From Pseudomonadota bacterium (GTDB taxonomy: Bacteria > Pseudomonadota > Alphaproteobacteria > Rhizobiales > Hyphomicrobiaceae), in the NCBI GenBank assembly GCA_023412805.1, contig JAEZRM010000061.1, forward strand, positions 1 through 64,000: a DNA stretch of 64,000 nt. Reading direction: 5' to 3'. Of the stretch, positions 1-8,118 are shown one piece after another. The position numbers and the translations under genes were made by a program. Under the pieces are notes generated by a model, which did no database searches, was not told where the DNA came from, and worked only from the letters and a program-made list of their open reading frames with translations. Every line of letters begins with the position of its first letter. Within the stretch, counting starts at the first letter, position 1.

Positions 1-118
1 GCGCGCGACCGCGCGCCGGCCGGTAGGCCGCGCCGAGAGCATGAGCGCGCGACCGCGCGCCGGCCGGTAGGCCGCGCCGAGAGCATGAGCGCGCGACCGC
101 GCGCCGGCCGGTAGGCCG
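1..118. repeat. Tandem 44-bp repeat (family B), 2.7 copies
   Basis: Two complete 44-bp units (1-44 and 45-88) and a third of 30 bp (89-118) are identical in their shared bases. The core, read in reverse, is GGCCTACCGGCCGGCG followed by a CGCGCGGTCGCGCGCTCAT-like arm. The same core recurs singly at 16775-16813 and 59331-59370, so this is a local amplification of a dispersed element. The array is cut by the window edge, so its full copy number is unknown. It lies just beyond the 3' end of the HtrA-like gene. Confidence 0.9.
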
Positions 119-125
119 TTCTAAA

Positions 126-1124
126 TCAATGCAATACTGGCCCGCGCAGGAACGTGCGCCGGTCACCCGACTGGACCGTGACGTCCATGGTTTTGCCATT
201 GCGGTTGATTGTCAGCGGCACCGGCGCGCCCGCCGGGCCGAGCGACCACACATTGCGGAAGAAGGTCGGTAGGCCACGCACATCCTGACCGGCGACGGAC
301 ATGACGATGTCGCCGACGCGCAGGCTCGACTTGCTGGCGGGGCCCTTCCGCGACATACCGGCGATCACAATGCGGTCGCCGACCTCGGCCGCGAAGATGC
401 CGAGCCACGGCCGCGGTAAGCTGCTCGGTCGGCCGATGGTGGTGAGATCGTCGAGAATGGGTTTCAGCAGATCGATGGGCACGATCATGTTGATGTCGAC
501 GGCCGACTGCTTGCTCCCCTCGCCGCCGCCTTGCTGCACCTGCAGGGAGCCGATGCCGAGCAATTCGCCCGACGGACCGATAAGGCCGGTGCCACCCCAA
601 TGCGGATGCGAGGGCGCGGTGAAAATGGCCTCGTCGAGCAGATACTCCCAATAGCCCGCGAACTCCTGCTTGGAGATGATGCGGGCGGCGATCGCATTCT
701 GTCGACCGCCAGCACCGGCGACGACGACATGATCGCCGACCTTGGTCTTCGCCGAAACGCCGAGCGTCATCGCCGGCACGTCGATGCGCGCGAGCGCCTG
801 GACGAGGCCGAAGCCAGTTTCCTGGTCATAACCGAGCACGTGCCCCTGCACGACGCGGCCGCCCGCGAGCGTCAGCCAAACGGTTTCGGCCTCGGTCACG
901 AGATAGCCGATCGTCAGAACGAGGCCATCATTGCGGATGATCACGCCGTGGCCCGCGCGCTCCGTGCCGAGCGTCTCTGCCGTGAAGGCATCCGACGGAA
1001 TGGTCGTGCGCACGCCGACGATCGCGCCGAGCACGCGATCGAGATCGTAATCGTAGTCTTCTGGCTTGGGCTGCACGGCCTGCCTCCCATCCGGTTCGGT
1101 CCGCGGAGCGGGCCTGAGAGCCAT
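126..1124 (-). CDS. HtrA/S1C-like pseudoprotease with PDZ domain
   Basis: A 332-residue protein with the HtrA (S1C) layout: a trypsin-like fold at about 45-225 and a PDZ domain at about 238-320. All three catalytic residues appear replaced. The segment equivalent to LTNNHV reads LTIGYLV (His to Tyr74). The Asp motif reads DQETGFGLV (Asp to Gly104). The GNSGG motif reads HWGGTG (Ser to Gly177). There is no signal peptide, so the protein looks cytoplasmic, unlike DegP or DegQ. It probably acts as a binding or scaffold protein rather than a protease; that is inference. Fold assignment is fairly sure. Loss of activity is read from a by-eye alignment. The start is an ATG without a clear ribosome-binding site. 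Confidence 0.8.
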   Translation of the reverse strand: MALRPAPRTEPDGRQAVQPKPEDYDYDLDRVLGAIVGVRTTIPSDAFTAETLGTERAGHGVIIRNDGLVLTIGYLVTEAETVWLTLAGGRVVQGHVLGYDQETGFGLVQALARIDVPAMTLGVSAKTKVGDHVVVAGAGGRQNAIAARIISKQEFAGYWEYLLDEAIFTAPSHPHWGGTGLIGPSGELLGIGSLQVQQGGGEGSKQSAVDINMIVPIDLLKPILDDLTTIGRPSSLPRPWLGIFAAEVGDRIVIAGMSRKGPASKSSLRVGDIVMSVAGQDVRGLPTFFRNVWSLGPAGAPVPLTINRNGKTMDVTVQSGDRRTFLRGPVLH

Positions 1125-1185
1125 TCACAATACGTCGCGACTGCCATTGTCACAACGTCTAAGGCCCTGCCCGCGGTTGCGCTGG

Positions 1186-2157
1186 CTAGCGCGAGCCGCG
1201 GAACAAGCGCCATTTACCGCGCGTCCCGCTCTTTTCGCCCGCAGGAGATTTGTGGGCGCCGGACGCGCTAGCGGAGCTGCGCCGTGCAGGGCGGCCCGCA
1301 CTTGTCCCGCGGATTTCTACCTCGGCTTCTTCCTCTGCCATGGAAGGCCCTTCGCGGAATATGCGCGGCGCATGCCGCTCGGTCCGGTTCGCAGGTGCCG
1401 ACGGGGCACCGTCGTCACCGATGATCGTGATCTCCGCAATCTCATCGTCTTCGCTGGACATGTCCTGGTCGGACAACGCGTTCGTGGCCATTTCCGATGT
1501 GGCAGGTGCAGCTGCACGCTTCTGTTCTGGCTCCGCTGCTCGTGCGGTGGGGGGAAGGCTCGCCGGTCGCGTAGGTGTGGCCGTCACGGCCTCGGTGAGG
1601 TCGGCAATTTCCGCCTCGAGCTGTGCAAGGCGCTGGGCCGTAACATCGACGGCATTTTCGGGCTGGGCGGGCGGTGCACTCTCGGCAGTTGGCTCGACAG
1701 GGGCCGATGGTGGTGGAGGACTGGCCTCTGCAGCGGCGCCGAGGCGCGCAAGTAGGGAGCCGTTCGACGCCTTCTCGCCGTTGGCCGGCTCGCGGTCGGT
1801 CTGCACGGCTTCGGATGATCGGTTGCCGCGCGGCGTGGACTTGGCCCGCCCCGACGCGCCTTTTGCTGCTGGCGAACGCGGGCTTTCGCCGGTGTTCGCG
1901 ATCTCGCTCTCGGCCTTGATCTTGACCCGCCGCTTTGCCGGTCCGGTTTCCTCACCGGCCTCGGAGGGGGGGGGCGACGTCAGGATGCCGATCGCCTCAC
2001 GCAGCAAGGCTCGCGCTTTCTCGACAGTGGCGGCGCCATCAGGCGCGCCGCTCGCGGTACGGAGCTCGGAGAGCTTCCCGTCGATGACTTCGATCGCGGC
2101 AATGATGTGCTGCACGCTGTCGGGCGCCGAGACCGTGCCTTCGTGCTTGTCGCTCAC
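1186..2157 (-). CDS. Disordered Ala/Pro-rich acidic hypothetical protein
   Basis: About 323 residues from a GTG start at 2157, chosen because GGGAAG lies nine bases upstream. An in-frame GTG at 2211 has no such signal. The N-terminal 70 residues look helical (VQHIIAAIEVIDGKLSEL and a following VEKARALLREAI segment). The rest is low complexity: Pro/Ala-rich, then a short coiled-coil-like stretch (AQRLAQLEAEIADLTEAV), an acidic patch, and a basic tail ending KWRLFRGSR. No family recognised. A long open frame also exists on the other strand, but its Arg/Ser/Pro-rich translation looks like a shadow. Confidence 0.55.
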   Translation of the reverse strand: MSDKHEGTVSAPDSVQHIIAAIEVIDGKLSELRTASGAPDGAATVEKARALLREAIGILTSPPPSEAGEETGPAKRRVKIKAESEIANTGESPRSPAAKGASGRAKSTPRGNRSSEAVQTDREPANGEKASNGSLLARLGAAAEASPPPPSAPVEPTAESAPPAQPENAVDVTAQRLAQLEAEIADLTEAVTATPTRPASLPPTARAAEPEQKRAAAPATSEMATNALSDQDMSSEDDEIAEITIIGDDGAPSAPANRTERHAPRIFREGPSMAEEEAEVEIRGTSAGRPARRSSASASGAHKSPAGEKSGTRGKWRLFRGSR

Positions 2158-2295
2158 GTTCGATCGCTTCCCGATTCCATCTGCCGTCCGTGCGGCAAGG
2201 CTGGCTGACACGGATTAAAGCCGATCGGCCGGCCAATGCCCAGCGTGGTGCCGCGACGGATCATCAGAAACGGGGGAAAGCGCAGATCGGCGCTC

Positions 2296-2329
2296 TAAAA
2301 AACAATCGGGCCGGCTTCTTGCCGACCCG
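2296..2329 (-). terminator. Intrinsic terminator, leftward
   Basis: On the minus strand CGGGTCGGC, loop AAGAA and GCCGGCCCG form a nine-pair stem with one G-U pair. It is followed by ATTGTTTTTTA. This is a textbook Rho-independent terminator. It lies about 390 nt downstream of the CNNM gene stop, which is far for that gene, so it may end a separate small transcript. Confidence 0.75.
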
Positions 2330-2632
2330 ACATGCATGGCTATGCCATATAACGTTTGCCTGCTTGACCCGGTCTCGCCACGTGGCCCCGTGGGGCTGGG
2401 GGGCTGAGATATACGAGACCACGTTGCAAAGACCGGGTCCAGAGGCAACATGGTTTTTATCGCTGCGCTTTGGGGCGCGGACTGGACCGGATTTTGACCA
2501 AACCACGGTAACCAGTGTTTGATTACGTCTGGAAAGCCCAAACTTGCGCCATTTCATGAGAAAAGGGCTGTAAAGACACAGGAACGGTGGATCGCCGCGC
2601 AGATCTGCCGGTGTCGACGCCAGATGATTCGA
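2296..2632 (-). ncRNA. Candidate small RNA or long structured leader, minus strand
   Basis: Read leftward, the region contains a possible -10 (TATAAG, 2650-2645), a palindrome at the expected start site, a long rod-like fold and a terminal hairpin with a U tract. The rod pairs TTGCCT (near 2450) with AGGCAA (near 2356), and GACCCGGTC (2439-2431) with GACCGGGTC (2374-2366). Inside it, ACGTGG can pair with CCACGT. GGTCTCG (2420-2414) could instead pair with CGAGACC (2377-2371), giving a mutually exclusive fold. It matches no RNA family I can name: the conserved SRP, tmRNA and RNase P sequences are absent. The 5' end is a guess. Confidence 0.35.
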
Positions 2633-2638
2633 ATCATC
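2623..2638. promoter_or_regulatory. Perfect 16-bp palindrome with two GANTC sites
   Basis: GATGATTCGAATCATC is exactly self-complementary and contains overlapping GATTC and GAATC, the CcrM methylation target in alphaproteobacteria. It begins seven bases after a leftward -10-like TATAAG, the position of a repressor operator. No regulator is identified. Confidence 0.5.
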
Positions 2639-2716
2639 GGCAATCTTATACTCAAAAGAACCTTATTCTGCTGTGGACGCCGCGACACGCGGGCGACCGC
2701 ATGGCCATGCGCGGCC

Positions 2717-4051
2717 TCAGCCGCGTGGCCGGCGCCCGCCTTTGAGCCGGCGACTTGCCAGTACCTTGTCGATGCGCCGCCCGTCGAGATCGATGACCTC
2801 GAAGGTCCAACCTCCGGCATCAACCTGCTCGCCGATCTGGGGCAAGTGCTGGAGGTGGGCGAGCACGAAGCCCGCTACCGTGGCATAGCTTCGATGCTCG
2901 GGCACAGGGACGCCGATTTTGTCCGCCATTTCATCGACCGGCATGGCGCCATTGAGCAACCACGAGCCGTCGTCGCGCTCGACCGCGTGCGGCTCCTCCT
3001 CGGCGGTGGTGTCCGAGCGGAACACGCCGGCGATGGCTTCGAGGACGTCAGCCGGCGTGACGAGGCCCTCGAAGTGTCCATATTCGTCGTGGATCAGAGC
3101 CATCGGCACTTCCGCATCGCGCAGCACCGACAGCACGTCGAGTGCGTCCATGGTCTCCGGCACGATCGGTGCCTTGCGGATATGGCTGCGCACCTCGAAC
3201 GTCTTGCCGGCAAGGATGGCGGCGAGAAGCTCGCGCGTTTGCACGACGCCGATCAGGACATCCGTCGAGCCGTCGCCGACGGGCAGGCGCGAGTGCGGCG
3301 TCGAGATCAGTCGTTGGCGGATCTCCGCTTCGGGTGCGGTTATATCGATCCAATCGACGTCGGTTCGCGGTGTCATCAGACCGACGACGGCCCGATCCGC
3401 AAGGCGCATCACGCCCGAGATCAGCTCGCGCTCGCCGCTCTCGAGCACGCCCGCGGTCTCGGCTTCGAGAATGAGCGCGCGGATCTCCTCGTCCGTCACG
3501 CGGTTCTCGTTCTCCGTGCTCTGACCCAACAGTCGGAAGACGAGGCGCGTCGAGGCATCGAGCAGCCAGACTGCGGGTTTACCGATCTTGGCAACCATCG
3601 TCATGAACGGCGCGACCATGCAGGCAATGCGTTCGGCATTGCGCAGCGCCAAGTTCTTCGGAACGAGCTCGCCAATGATCACCGAGAGATACGTGACGCT
3701 GACGATGACGAGGCCATAGCCGAGCGGCCCGGCAGCACCCGTCGGAACGCCAAGTCCTCTCAGCGCATCGGCCGCGTCCTGGCCGAATGCTTCGCCGGAG
3801 TAGGCACCGCTGATGATGCCGATGAGCGTGATGCCGATCTGTACGGTGGAGAGAAAACGACCGGGATTGGTCGCGAGTGCGAGTGCCGAGGCGGCACCTG
3901 GTTGCGATGCTGTTGCTAGGGAGCGAAGGCGTGGGATGCGCGCGGATACGACCGCCAACTCCGAAAGCGCAAAAACGCCGTTGAGGAGAATAAGGGACAG
4001 GACGATGAGAAGTTCGAGCACGTCATTGCTGGCTGACGTGGGTCCGTCCAA
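2717..4051 (-). CDS. Hemolysin/CorC family CNNM-type membrane protein
   Basis: A 444-residue protein of the HlyC/CorC (CNNM) family. The DUF21 membrane domain covers about residues 10-190, with hydrophobic segments at ELLIVLSLILLNGVFALSEL, near TVQIGITLIGIISGAYSG and at GYGLVIVSVTYLSVIIGELV. A CBS pair follows at about 215-335 (VGLMTPRTDVDWI opens it). A C-terminal CorC_HlyC domain lies at about 350-435. Family members sit in the inner membrane and are linked to Mg2+/Co2+ efflux or tolerance; the ion here is not determined. The start is a TTG with GGGAG upstream. An ATG at 4067 is out of frame. Confidence 0.9.
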   Translation of the reverse strand: MDGPTSASNDVLELLIVLSLILLNGVFALSELAVVSARIPRLRSLATASQPGAASALALATNPGRFLSTVQIGITLIGIISGAYSGEAFGQDAADALRGLGVPTGAAGPLGYGLVIVSVTYLSVIIGELVPKNLALRNAERIACMVAPFMTMVAKIGKPAVWLLDASTRLVFRLLGQSTENENRVTDEEIRALILEAETAGVLESGERELISGVMRLADRAVVGLMTPRTDVDWIDITAPEAEIRQRLISTPHSRLPVGDGSTDVLIGVVQTRELLAAILAGKTFEVRSHIRKAPIVPETMDALDVLSVLRDAEVPMALIHDEYGHFEGLVTPADVLEAIAGVFRSDTTAEEEPHAVERDDGSWLLNGAMPVDEMADKIGVPVPEHRSYATVAGFVLAHLQHLPQIGEQVDAGGWTFEVIDLDGRRIDKVLASRRLKGGRRPRG

Positions 4052-4262
4052 GCCACTCCCGTGTCATTGAGGGATATCTAATTACGGCACCCCAAGATGC
4101 ACGTCAATGAGTTGGGCGTTGTGCATTGCGTGAGCAGGTGGCTGCCGCCAAACGCGCCTTATTGCCGCGAGCAGTTTGATCTAGACTGGATGTGCAGAAA
4201 AAGAGCGCCAGCCGATCATTGGCCGGGGCGCCACGTACTGCGCAGAACCCAGGGAGTGAAAC

Positions 4263-5234
4263 ATGAAAAAGGTCGCAATCGCGGCGGCAGCAACAGCACT
4301 CGGCTGCCTGATGTTCAATGATGCCAACGCCCAGGGGGCGGCTTTCCCACCGCCACCGCCCAAAGTGAGCCCCGCCCAGGGTGTCATCGACATGCACGTC
4401 CATTCGCATCCGGACGTGTTCGGGCGCAACATGGATGACATCGACGTTGCACAGCTCGCCAGGGCGCGCGGGATGCGCGGCTTGCTCCTCAAAAATCACA
4501 TCAGTGAGACCGCCAGTCGCGCCGCGCTGGTGATGAAGGTCGTGCCGGGCATCGAGATATTTGGCGGCATTGTCCTCAACAATGCGGTCGGCGGCATCAA
4601 TCCGAACGCCGTCGAATGGATGCATCGCGTGTATGGCGGTCGCGGCAAGGTCGTATGGCTGCCGACCTTCGAGTCCGACAAGCACGTGAAGACCTTCGGA
4701 AAGCCTGATGCCAAGGGCCTCACCGTGGCGCCGAACGGGCAAGTGTCGGCGGAGATGGAAGAGATCCTGAAGATCATCGCTCGCGAGAACCTCGTGCTCG
4801 CGACGGGGCACGTTCATCCCGAGGAGATCGTTGCCGTCGTCAAGAAGGGCAAAGAACTCGGCGTCAAGAACATGATCATCACGCACGCGCTCACCAACGT
4901 GCCCGGCCTCTCTATGGCTCAGGCCAAGGAAGTGACGAGCAATGGTGCGGTGATCGAGATCTGCTTCCTCCAGTTCCAGGCCGGGCCCAATGCGCCGCTC
5001 GCCTTCCTCACGCACTGGACGCAGATCAACGCGCGCCACGTTGCGCAGGCCGTGAAGGAACTTGGCGCGAGTAGCGTTGTCGTCTCTACGGACCTCGGCC
5101 AGAGCGCCAACATCACGCATCCCGACGGCGTCGAAGTCGCAATTGCGGCGATGAAGAAGGAAGGCATCTCGGACGCCGACATCGACACGATGATGCGCAA
5201 GAATCCGGCGCGACTGCTCGGCCTCGACGGTTGA
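4263..5234 (+). CDS. Secreted DUF6282-type metal-dependent hydrolase-like protein
   Basis: A 323-residue protein with a Sec-type signal peptide at residues 1-23 (cleavage near DANAQ). A TIM-barrel hydrolase-like body follows with candidate metal ligands: an HxH motif at 45-47 (IDMHVHSHPD), then KNHIS, TGHVHPEE, ITHALT and STDLGQ. This order resembles amidohydrolase and PHP proteins and fits the DUF6282 family. The substrate is unknown. The ribosome-binding site is GGGAG. The gene is divergent from the CNNM gene and converges on dnaA across a strong hairpin terminator. A periplasmic hydrolase is the best inference. Confidence 0.75.
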   Translation: MKKVAIAAAATALGCLMFNDANAQGAAFPPPPPKVSPAQGVIDMHVHSHPDVFGRNMDDIDVAQLARARGMRGLLLKNHISETASRAALVMKVVPGIEIFGGIVLNNAVGGINPNAVEWMHRVYGGRGKVVWLPTFESDKHVKTFGKPDAKGLTVAPNGQVSAEMEEILKIIARENLVLATGHVHPEEIVAVVKKGKELGVKNMIITHALTNVPGLSMAQAKEVTSNGAVIEICFLQFQAGPNAPLAFLTHWTQINARHVAQAVKELGASSVVVSTDLGQSANITHPDGVEVAIAAMKKEGISDADIDTMMRKNPARLLGLDG

Positions 5235-5257
5235 GCGCCTTGGCGGCGAAAAGAATA

Positions 5258-5290
5258 CGGGGCCGCCTGCAGGCGACCCCGTTACTATTC
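5258..5290. terminator. Hairpin terminator between convergent genes
   Basis: CGGGGCCGCCTG followed by CAGGCGACCCCG (5258-5281) is a 24-bp near-perfect palindrome with one mismatch pair. A short T-rich tail follows rightward, and an A-rich stretch precedes it. It lies between the DUF6282 gene and dnaA and probably serves both. Confidence 0.65.
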
Positions 5291-5307
5291 GTGCGACGAT
5301 CGGCGGC

Positions 5308-6900
5308 TCAGCGCTCGATGTTGAGCTGGCGCTTCAGCTCTTCGATCTCGTCCTTGAGGCGCGTGTCGTTGCTGATCTCGCCTTCGATCTTGCGTATCGC
5401 ATGCAACACGGTCGTGTGATCTCTGGCGCCGAAGCGGCGGCCGATTTCGGGACGCGACCGGGTGGTGAGCTGCTTCGATAGGTACATGCCGATCTGACGC
5501 GGCCACACCACCGAGCGATGACGCCGCGGCGAGAGAATGTCCGACTTGGACACCCCGTAGTGGCGCGAGACGAGACGGAGGATGTCCTCGATCTTGATGC
5601 GCCGCGGCTCGATGCCGTTCACGAGATCGCGGATCGTCGTCTCGACGAGATCGAGCGTGATCCGCGTCTGCGTGTACTGCCATGTCGCGTAGAGACGTGT
5701 CACGGCCCCTTCGAGCTCACGGCCGCTTTCGGTGAGCTTGTCGGCGAGCAGCTCGACGACGTCGCGGGGGATCTCAAACGAAGGATCGGCGGCGCGCTTC
5801 TCCTGCACGCGCCGATCGAGGATCTTCAGCCGCAGGTCGCGATCGTGGCTGTTGATCTCCGTGACGAGGCCGCGCTGCATCCGCGAGCGCATGCGATCGT
5901 TCAGGCGCGTGAGATGGCTCGGCGCCCGCGCGGACGCAACAACGAGCTGGCGGCCGCCATCGAGCAGCGCATTGATGATGTGGTCGAACTCCAGCTCGGT
6001 CTGCTCGCCGTGCATGAATTCGAGATCGTCGATGAGCAGCAGGTCGATGAGGCGGAAGCTCTCCTTGAACGCCATGGCGTCCTGCGCCTTGAGCGCCTCG
6101 ACGAACTGGAAGCGGAAGCGCTCGGCCGTCATGTAGACGACATTCGCCGAAGGTTGGCGCCGACGAACCTCCCACGCAATTGCGTGCAGGAGATGCGACT
6201 TGCCGTGTCCGACAGAGGCGTGAATGTAGAGCGGGTTGTTGCCGCGCGCCTCGTCCGGGACGGTCTCGGCGACCTGCATGGCACCTGCGTGCGCAATCCG
6301 GTTCGCCGTGCCGACGACGAAGCTGTCAAAGGTATAGCGCGGATCGAGCGGCGATCCTTCGAGGCCCTCGACGCCCGTGCGCGAGCCGACACCTGCCGTA
6401 TAGCCGGGTACCGTCATCGAGTGCGGGCTCGCCTCGCCGATTTTGGCGTGGGGCGCCGCGTAGGATTTCTCGGGGCGTGCCGCTGAACTTCCGGCCTGAG
6501 CAGCCGGCGCAGTCGGGGCGGGGCTCCGCACCTTTACCTCGACGCGCTCGATGCCGTCGAATTCAATGGCGGCGCAGCGCTGAATGGCATCGAGATAGTG
6601 CTGCTCGAGCCAGTTCTTCAGGAACTTCACCGGCACGGAGACGGTCAGCGTGCCGCCCTCAAAAGCCGCGAACTCGAGCGAGCCGAACCAGCTCGAATAC
6701 ACATCCTCGCCGAGATTGGCCTTGAGAGCCTGGCGAACGCGCTGGCCGCGCGCATTGATGGCAGCTTCCTCACCGGCCGGCTTCTGTGCGCCGCTGCCGC
6801 CGAGACCCGATGGGCCGCTTGGCCGCTTTGCGGGCTCGCCTGCCGAATCCGGTCCTGATTTCTTGGATGGCCCCTCTGGCTGGTCGCCGTCGTGCGTCAT
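5308..6900 (-). CDS. dnaA: Chromosomal replication initiator protein DnaA
   Basis: A 530-residue DnaA, longer than usual because of Pro/Ser/Gly-rich stretches at 1-45 and 125-180. Domain I lies at about 50-115. The AAA+ domain has Walker A GHGKSHLL (231-238; the common form is GLGKTHLL) and Walker B LLLIDDLEF (287-295). Sensor 1 and arginine-finger regions are near SARAPSHL and DRMRSRMQRGL. Domain IV carries the DNA-binding signature GARDHTTVLHAIRKIE (491-506). It assembles on oriC DnaA boxes and opens the origin. A rhodanese gene lies upstream on the same strand, then rpsT. No convincing origin is seen nearby. Confidence 0.97.
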   Translation of the reverse strand: MTHDGDQPEGPSKKSGPDSAGEPAKRPSGPSGLGGSGAQKPAGEEAAINARGQRVRQALKANLGEDVYSSWFGSLEFAAFEGGTLTVSVPVKFLKNWLEQHYLDAIQRCAAIEFDGIERVEVKVRSPAPTAPAAQAGSSAARPEKSYAAPHAKIGEASPHSMTVPGYTAGVGSRTGVEGLEGSPLDPRYTFDSFVVGTANRIAHAGAMQVAETVPDEARGNNPLYIHASVGHGKSHLLHAIAWEVRRRQPSANVVYMTAERFRFQFVEALKAQDAMAFKESFRLIDLLLIDDLEFMHGEQTELEFDHIINALLDGGRQLVVASARAPSHLTRLNDRMRSRMQRGLVTEINSHDRDLRLKILDRRVQEKRAADPSFEIPRDVVELLADKLTESGRELEGAVTRLYATWQYTQTRITLDLVETTIRDLVNGIEPRRIKIEDILRLVSRHYGVSKSDILSPRRHRSVVWPRQIGMYLSKQLTTRSRPEIGRRFGARDHTTVLHAIRKIEGEISNDTRLKDEIEELKRQLNIER

Positions 6901-7030
6901 TCTCGTACCCCACCTAAAATCTGTTCGCTCTCAGGACCCGATGGCGCACCTCGGCCCGCAAAGATGCGCAAGCGCACCTCCCGGCTGCCGAACCTCCCGA
7001 GCGTCTATCGTGTCCTGCCCTCTCGCGGTC

Positions 7031-7471
7031 TCAGCCCTGAAGCCAGGGTAATCCCGCGGCCTTCCAGCCCGCCGCCATGCCGCGTCGGCGGTGCTGATCA
7101 AGCGGACCCTCGAAGCCGTCCGCTACGTTGTGGCAATGCGCGTAACCTTGCGCTGCGATGGCGCGCGCCGCCATGAGGCTGCGACCGCCAGAACGGCAGA
7201 TGAAGTACAGCTCGCTGTCCTTGTCCGCACTTCGGGCGGCAAGCTGCTCGGTCACCTGTTCCACGAATGCCGGGTTGAGACGGTTGTCCGGGAAAGTCTG
7301 CCATTCCACGAGAACCGGCTGGCCGCCGATCTCGGAAAGGTCAGGCATTCCGACAAAGGCCCACTCTGATCTCGTCCGCACGTCGATCAGAACAGCCTTG
7401 GGGTTGGCCTTGAGCGCACCCCACACATCTATAACCGGCACGTCGTCTACCGCACCAGAATCGAACGCCAC
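7031..7471 (-). CDS. Rhodanese-like domain protein
   Basis: A 146-residue single-domain rhodanese. The active-site loop is CRSGGRS, with Cys in the sulfur-accepting position and the CxxGxR form. The N-terminal IDVRTRSEWAFVGMPDL motif is typical. No signal peptide is seen, so it is probably a cytoplasmic sulfurtransferase or persulfide carrier. The GTG start has GGAG eight bases upstream. It lies 130 bp upstream of dnaA on the same strand, so read-through into dnaA is possible. Confidence 0.9.
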   Translation of the reverse strand: MAFDSGAVDDVPVIDVWGALKANPKAVLIDVRTRSEWAFVGMPDLSEIGGQPVLVEWQTFPDNRLNPAFVEQVTEQLAARSADKDSELYFICRSGGRSLMAARAIAAQGYAHCHNVADGFEGPLDQHRRRGMAAGWKAAGLPWLQG

Positions 7472-8118
7472 TTAACAGTCTCCGCATCACCATCTACAGC
7501 AACGGCACGTAACCCTGCAGGTCAGCGCCGCCACTACGCAAGCAATAGACAAGTACAATCAGCGCCATCAGACGACGAGCCCGATGGAATACGCAATACA
7601 AGACGCCTATGAACCCCGTCCCCGGACAACATGCTTTGGCCTCTGTCCGGATGCCTACAATTGCCTTGGGGAAAACTACGCTGGGTGGCCCCCGCTCGTT
7701 TTCCTTAACCGGATAATAACCATGTTGGGGGGCGCCCGCGCAAGTGCGGACTTTCATCAGGCTCGCGCAAGGAAGGCTCGAGGCGACTCTCCGCCACGCC
7801 TGCCGACCAAGGGGCCACCCTGTTGATGACGTCTCAGGGCTGTGGACAAGGTCGTTGAGAATCCGAGCTGAATCCGACCCGCCGAAGGGCTCCCCTGAAA
7901 CGCAGATGACGCCCTCGAGGGAGCGTCATCTGAATCGTGTTTTGGCTTGAATGAGTTCAATAAGTGGACGACAGGCTGAGATATTACTGCGGCGAAGCTG
8001 ACACAAAACCGTCAAATATCAAATGATTGAGCGGTGCCCCTCAGTCCCTGTGCGAGTCGCCGTTGTGCTCTTTTCGCCACATAGTCTGCACGTCCGTCCT
8101 ACGCCTACTGATCGGCGA
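7472..8118. other. Intergenic region between rhodanese gene and rpsT, 647 bp
   Basis: No gene supported. It holds the hairpin at 7903-7932, a single DnaA-box-like sequence TGTGGACAA at 7841-7849 (one mismatch to the consensus on the other strand), and a small inverted repeat TTGAA-TGAG-TTCAA at 7947-7960. One box is not enough to call an origin. Confidence 0.6.
7903..7932. terminator. Hairpin downstream of rpsT
   Basis: CAGATGACGC and GCGTCATCTG are exact inverted repeats around a 10-base loop that itself contains CCTCGAGG. The hairpin lies about 190 bases past the rpsT stop on the leftward strand. No clean U tract follows leftward, so it may be a terminator or an mRNA 3'-end stabiliser. Confidence 0.5.

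Larger units (their letters stand above)
2158..2716. other. Intergenic region, 559 bp, structured and non-coding
   Basis: No convincing gene. Both flanking genes run leftward. It holds, in leftward order, a -10-like TATAAG (2645-2650), a perfect 16-bp palindrome (2623-2638), a rod-like inverted repeat (about 2352-2449) and an intrinsic terminator (2296-2329). These are listed separately. Short open frames across it run through the terminator hairpin and are not credible. Confidence 0.7.

Noticed and set aside
1..118. CRISPR array
   Set aside because: The 44-bp units adjoin without unique spacers.
1250..2218. Long plus-strand open frame (322 codons) opposite the disordered protein
   Set aside because: Its Ser/Arg/Pro-rich translation has no structured segment and no ribosome-binding site; the minus-strand frame has a plausible start and coherent acidic, coiled-coil and basic segments.
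2215..2557. Two minus-strand open frames of about 100 codons in the 2.3-kb gap
   Set aside because: They run through the intrinsic terminator hairpin and the rod-like stems and resemble no protein; the region is better explained as RNA.
2519..3919. 466-codon plus-strand open frame
   Set aside because: It is a His/Arg/Asp-rich shadow of the CNNM gene on the other strand.
7472..8118. Chromosomal origin near dnaA
   Set aside because: Only one imperfect DnaA box and no AT-rich unwinding element; in this order the origin is usually not beside dnaA.
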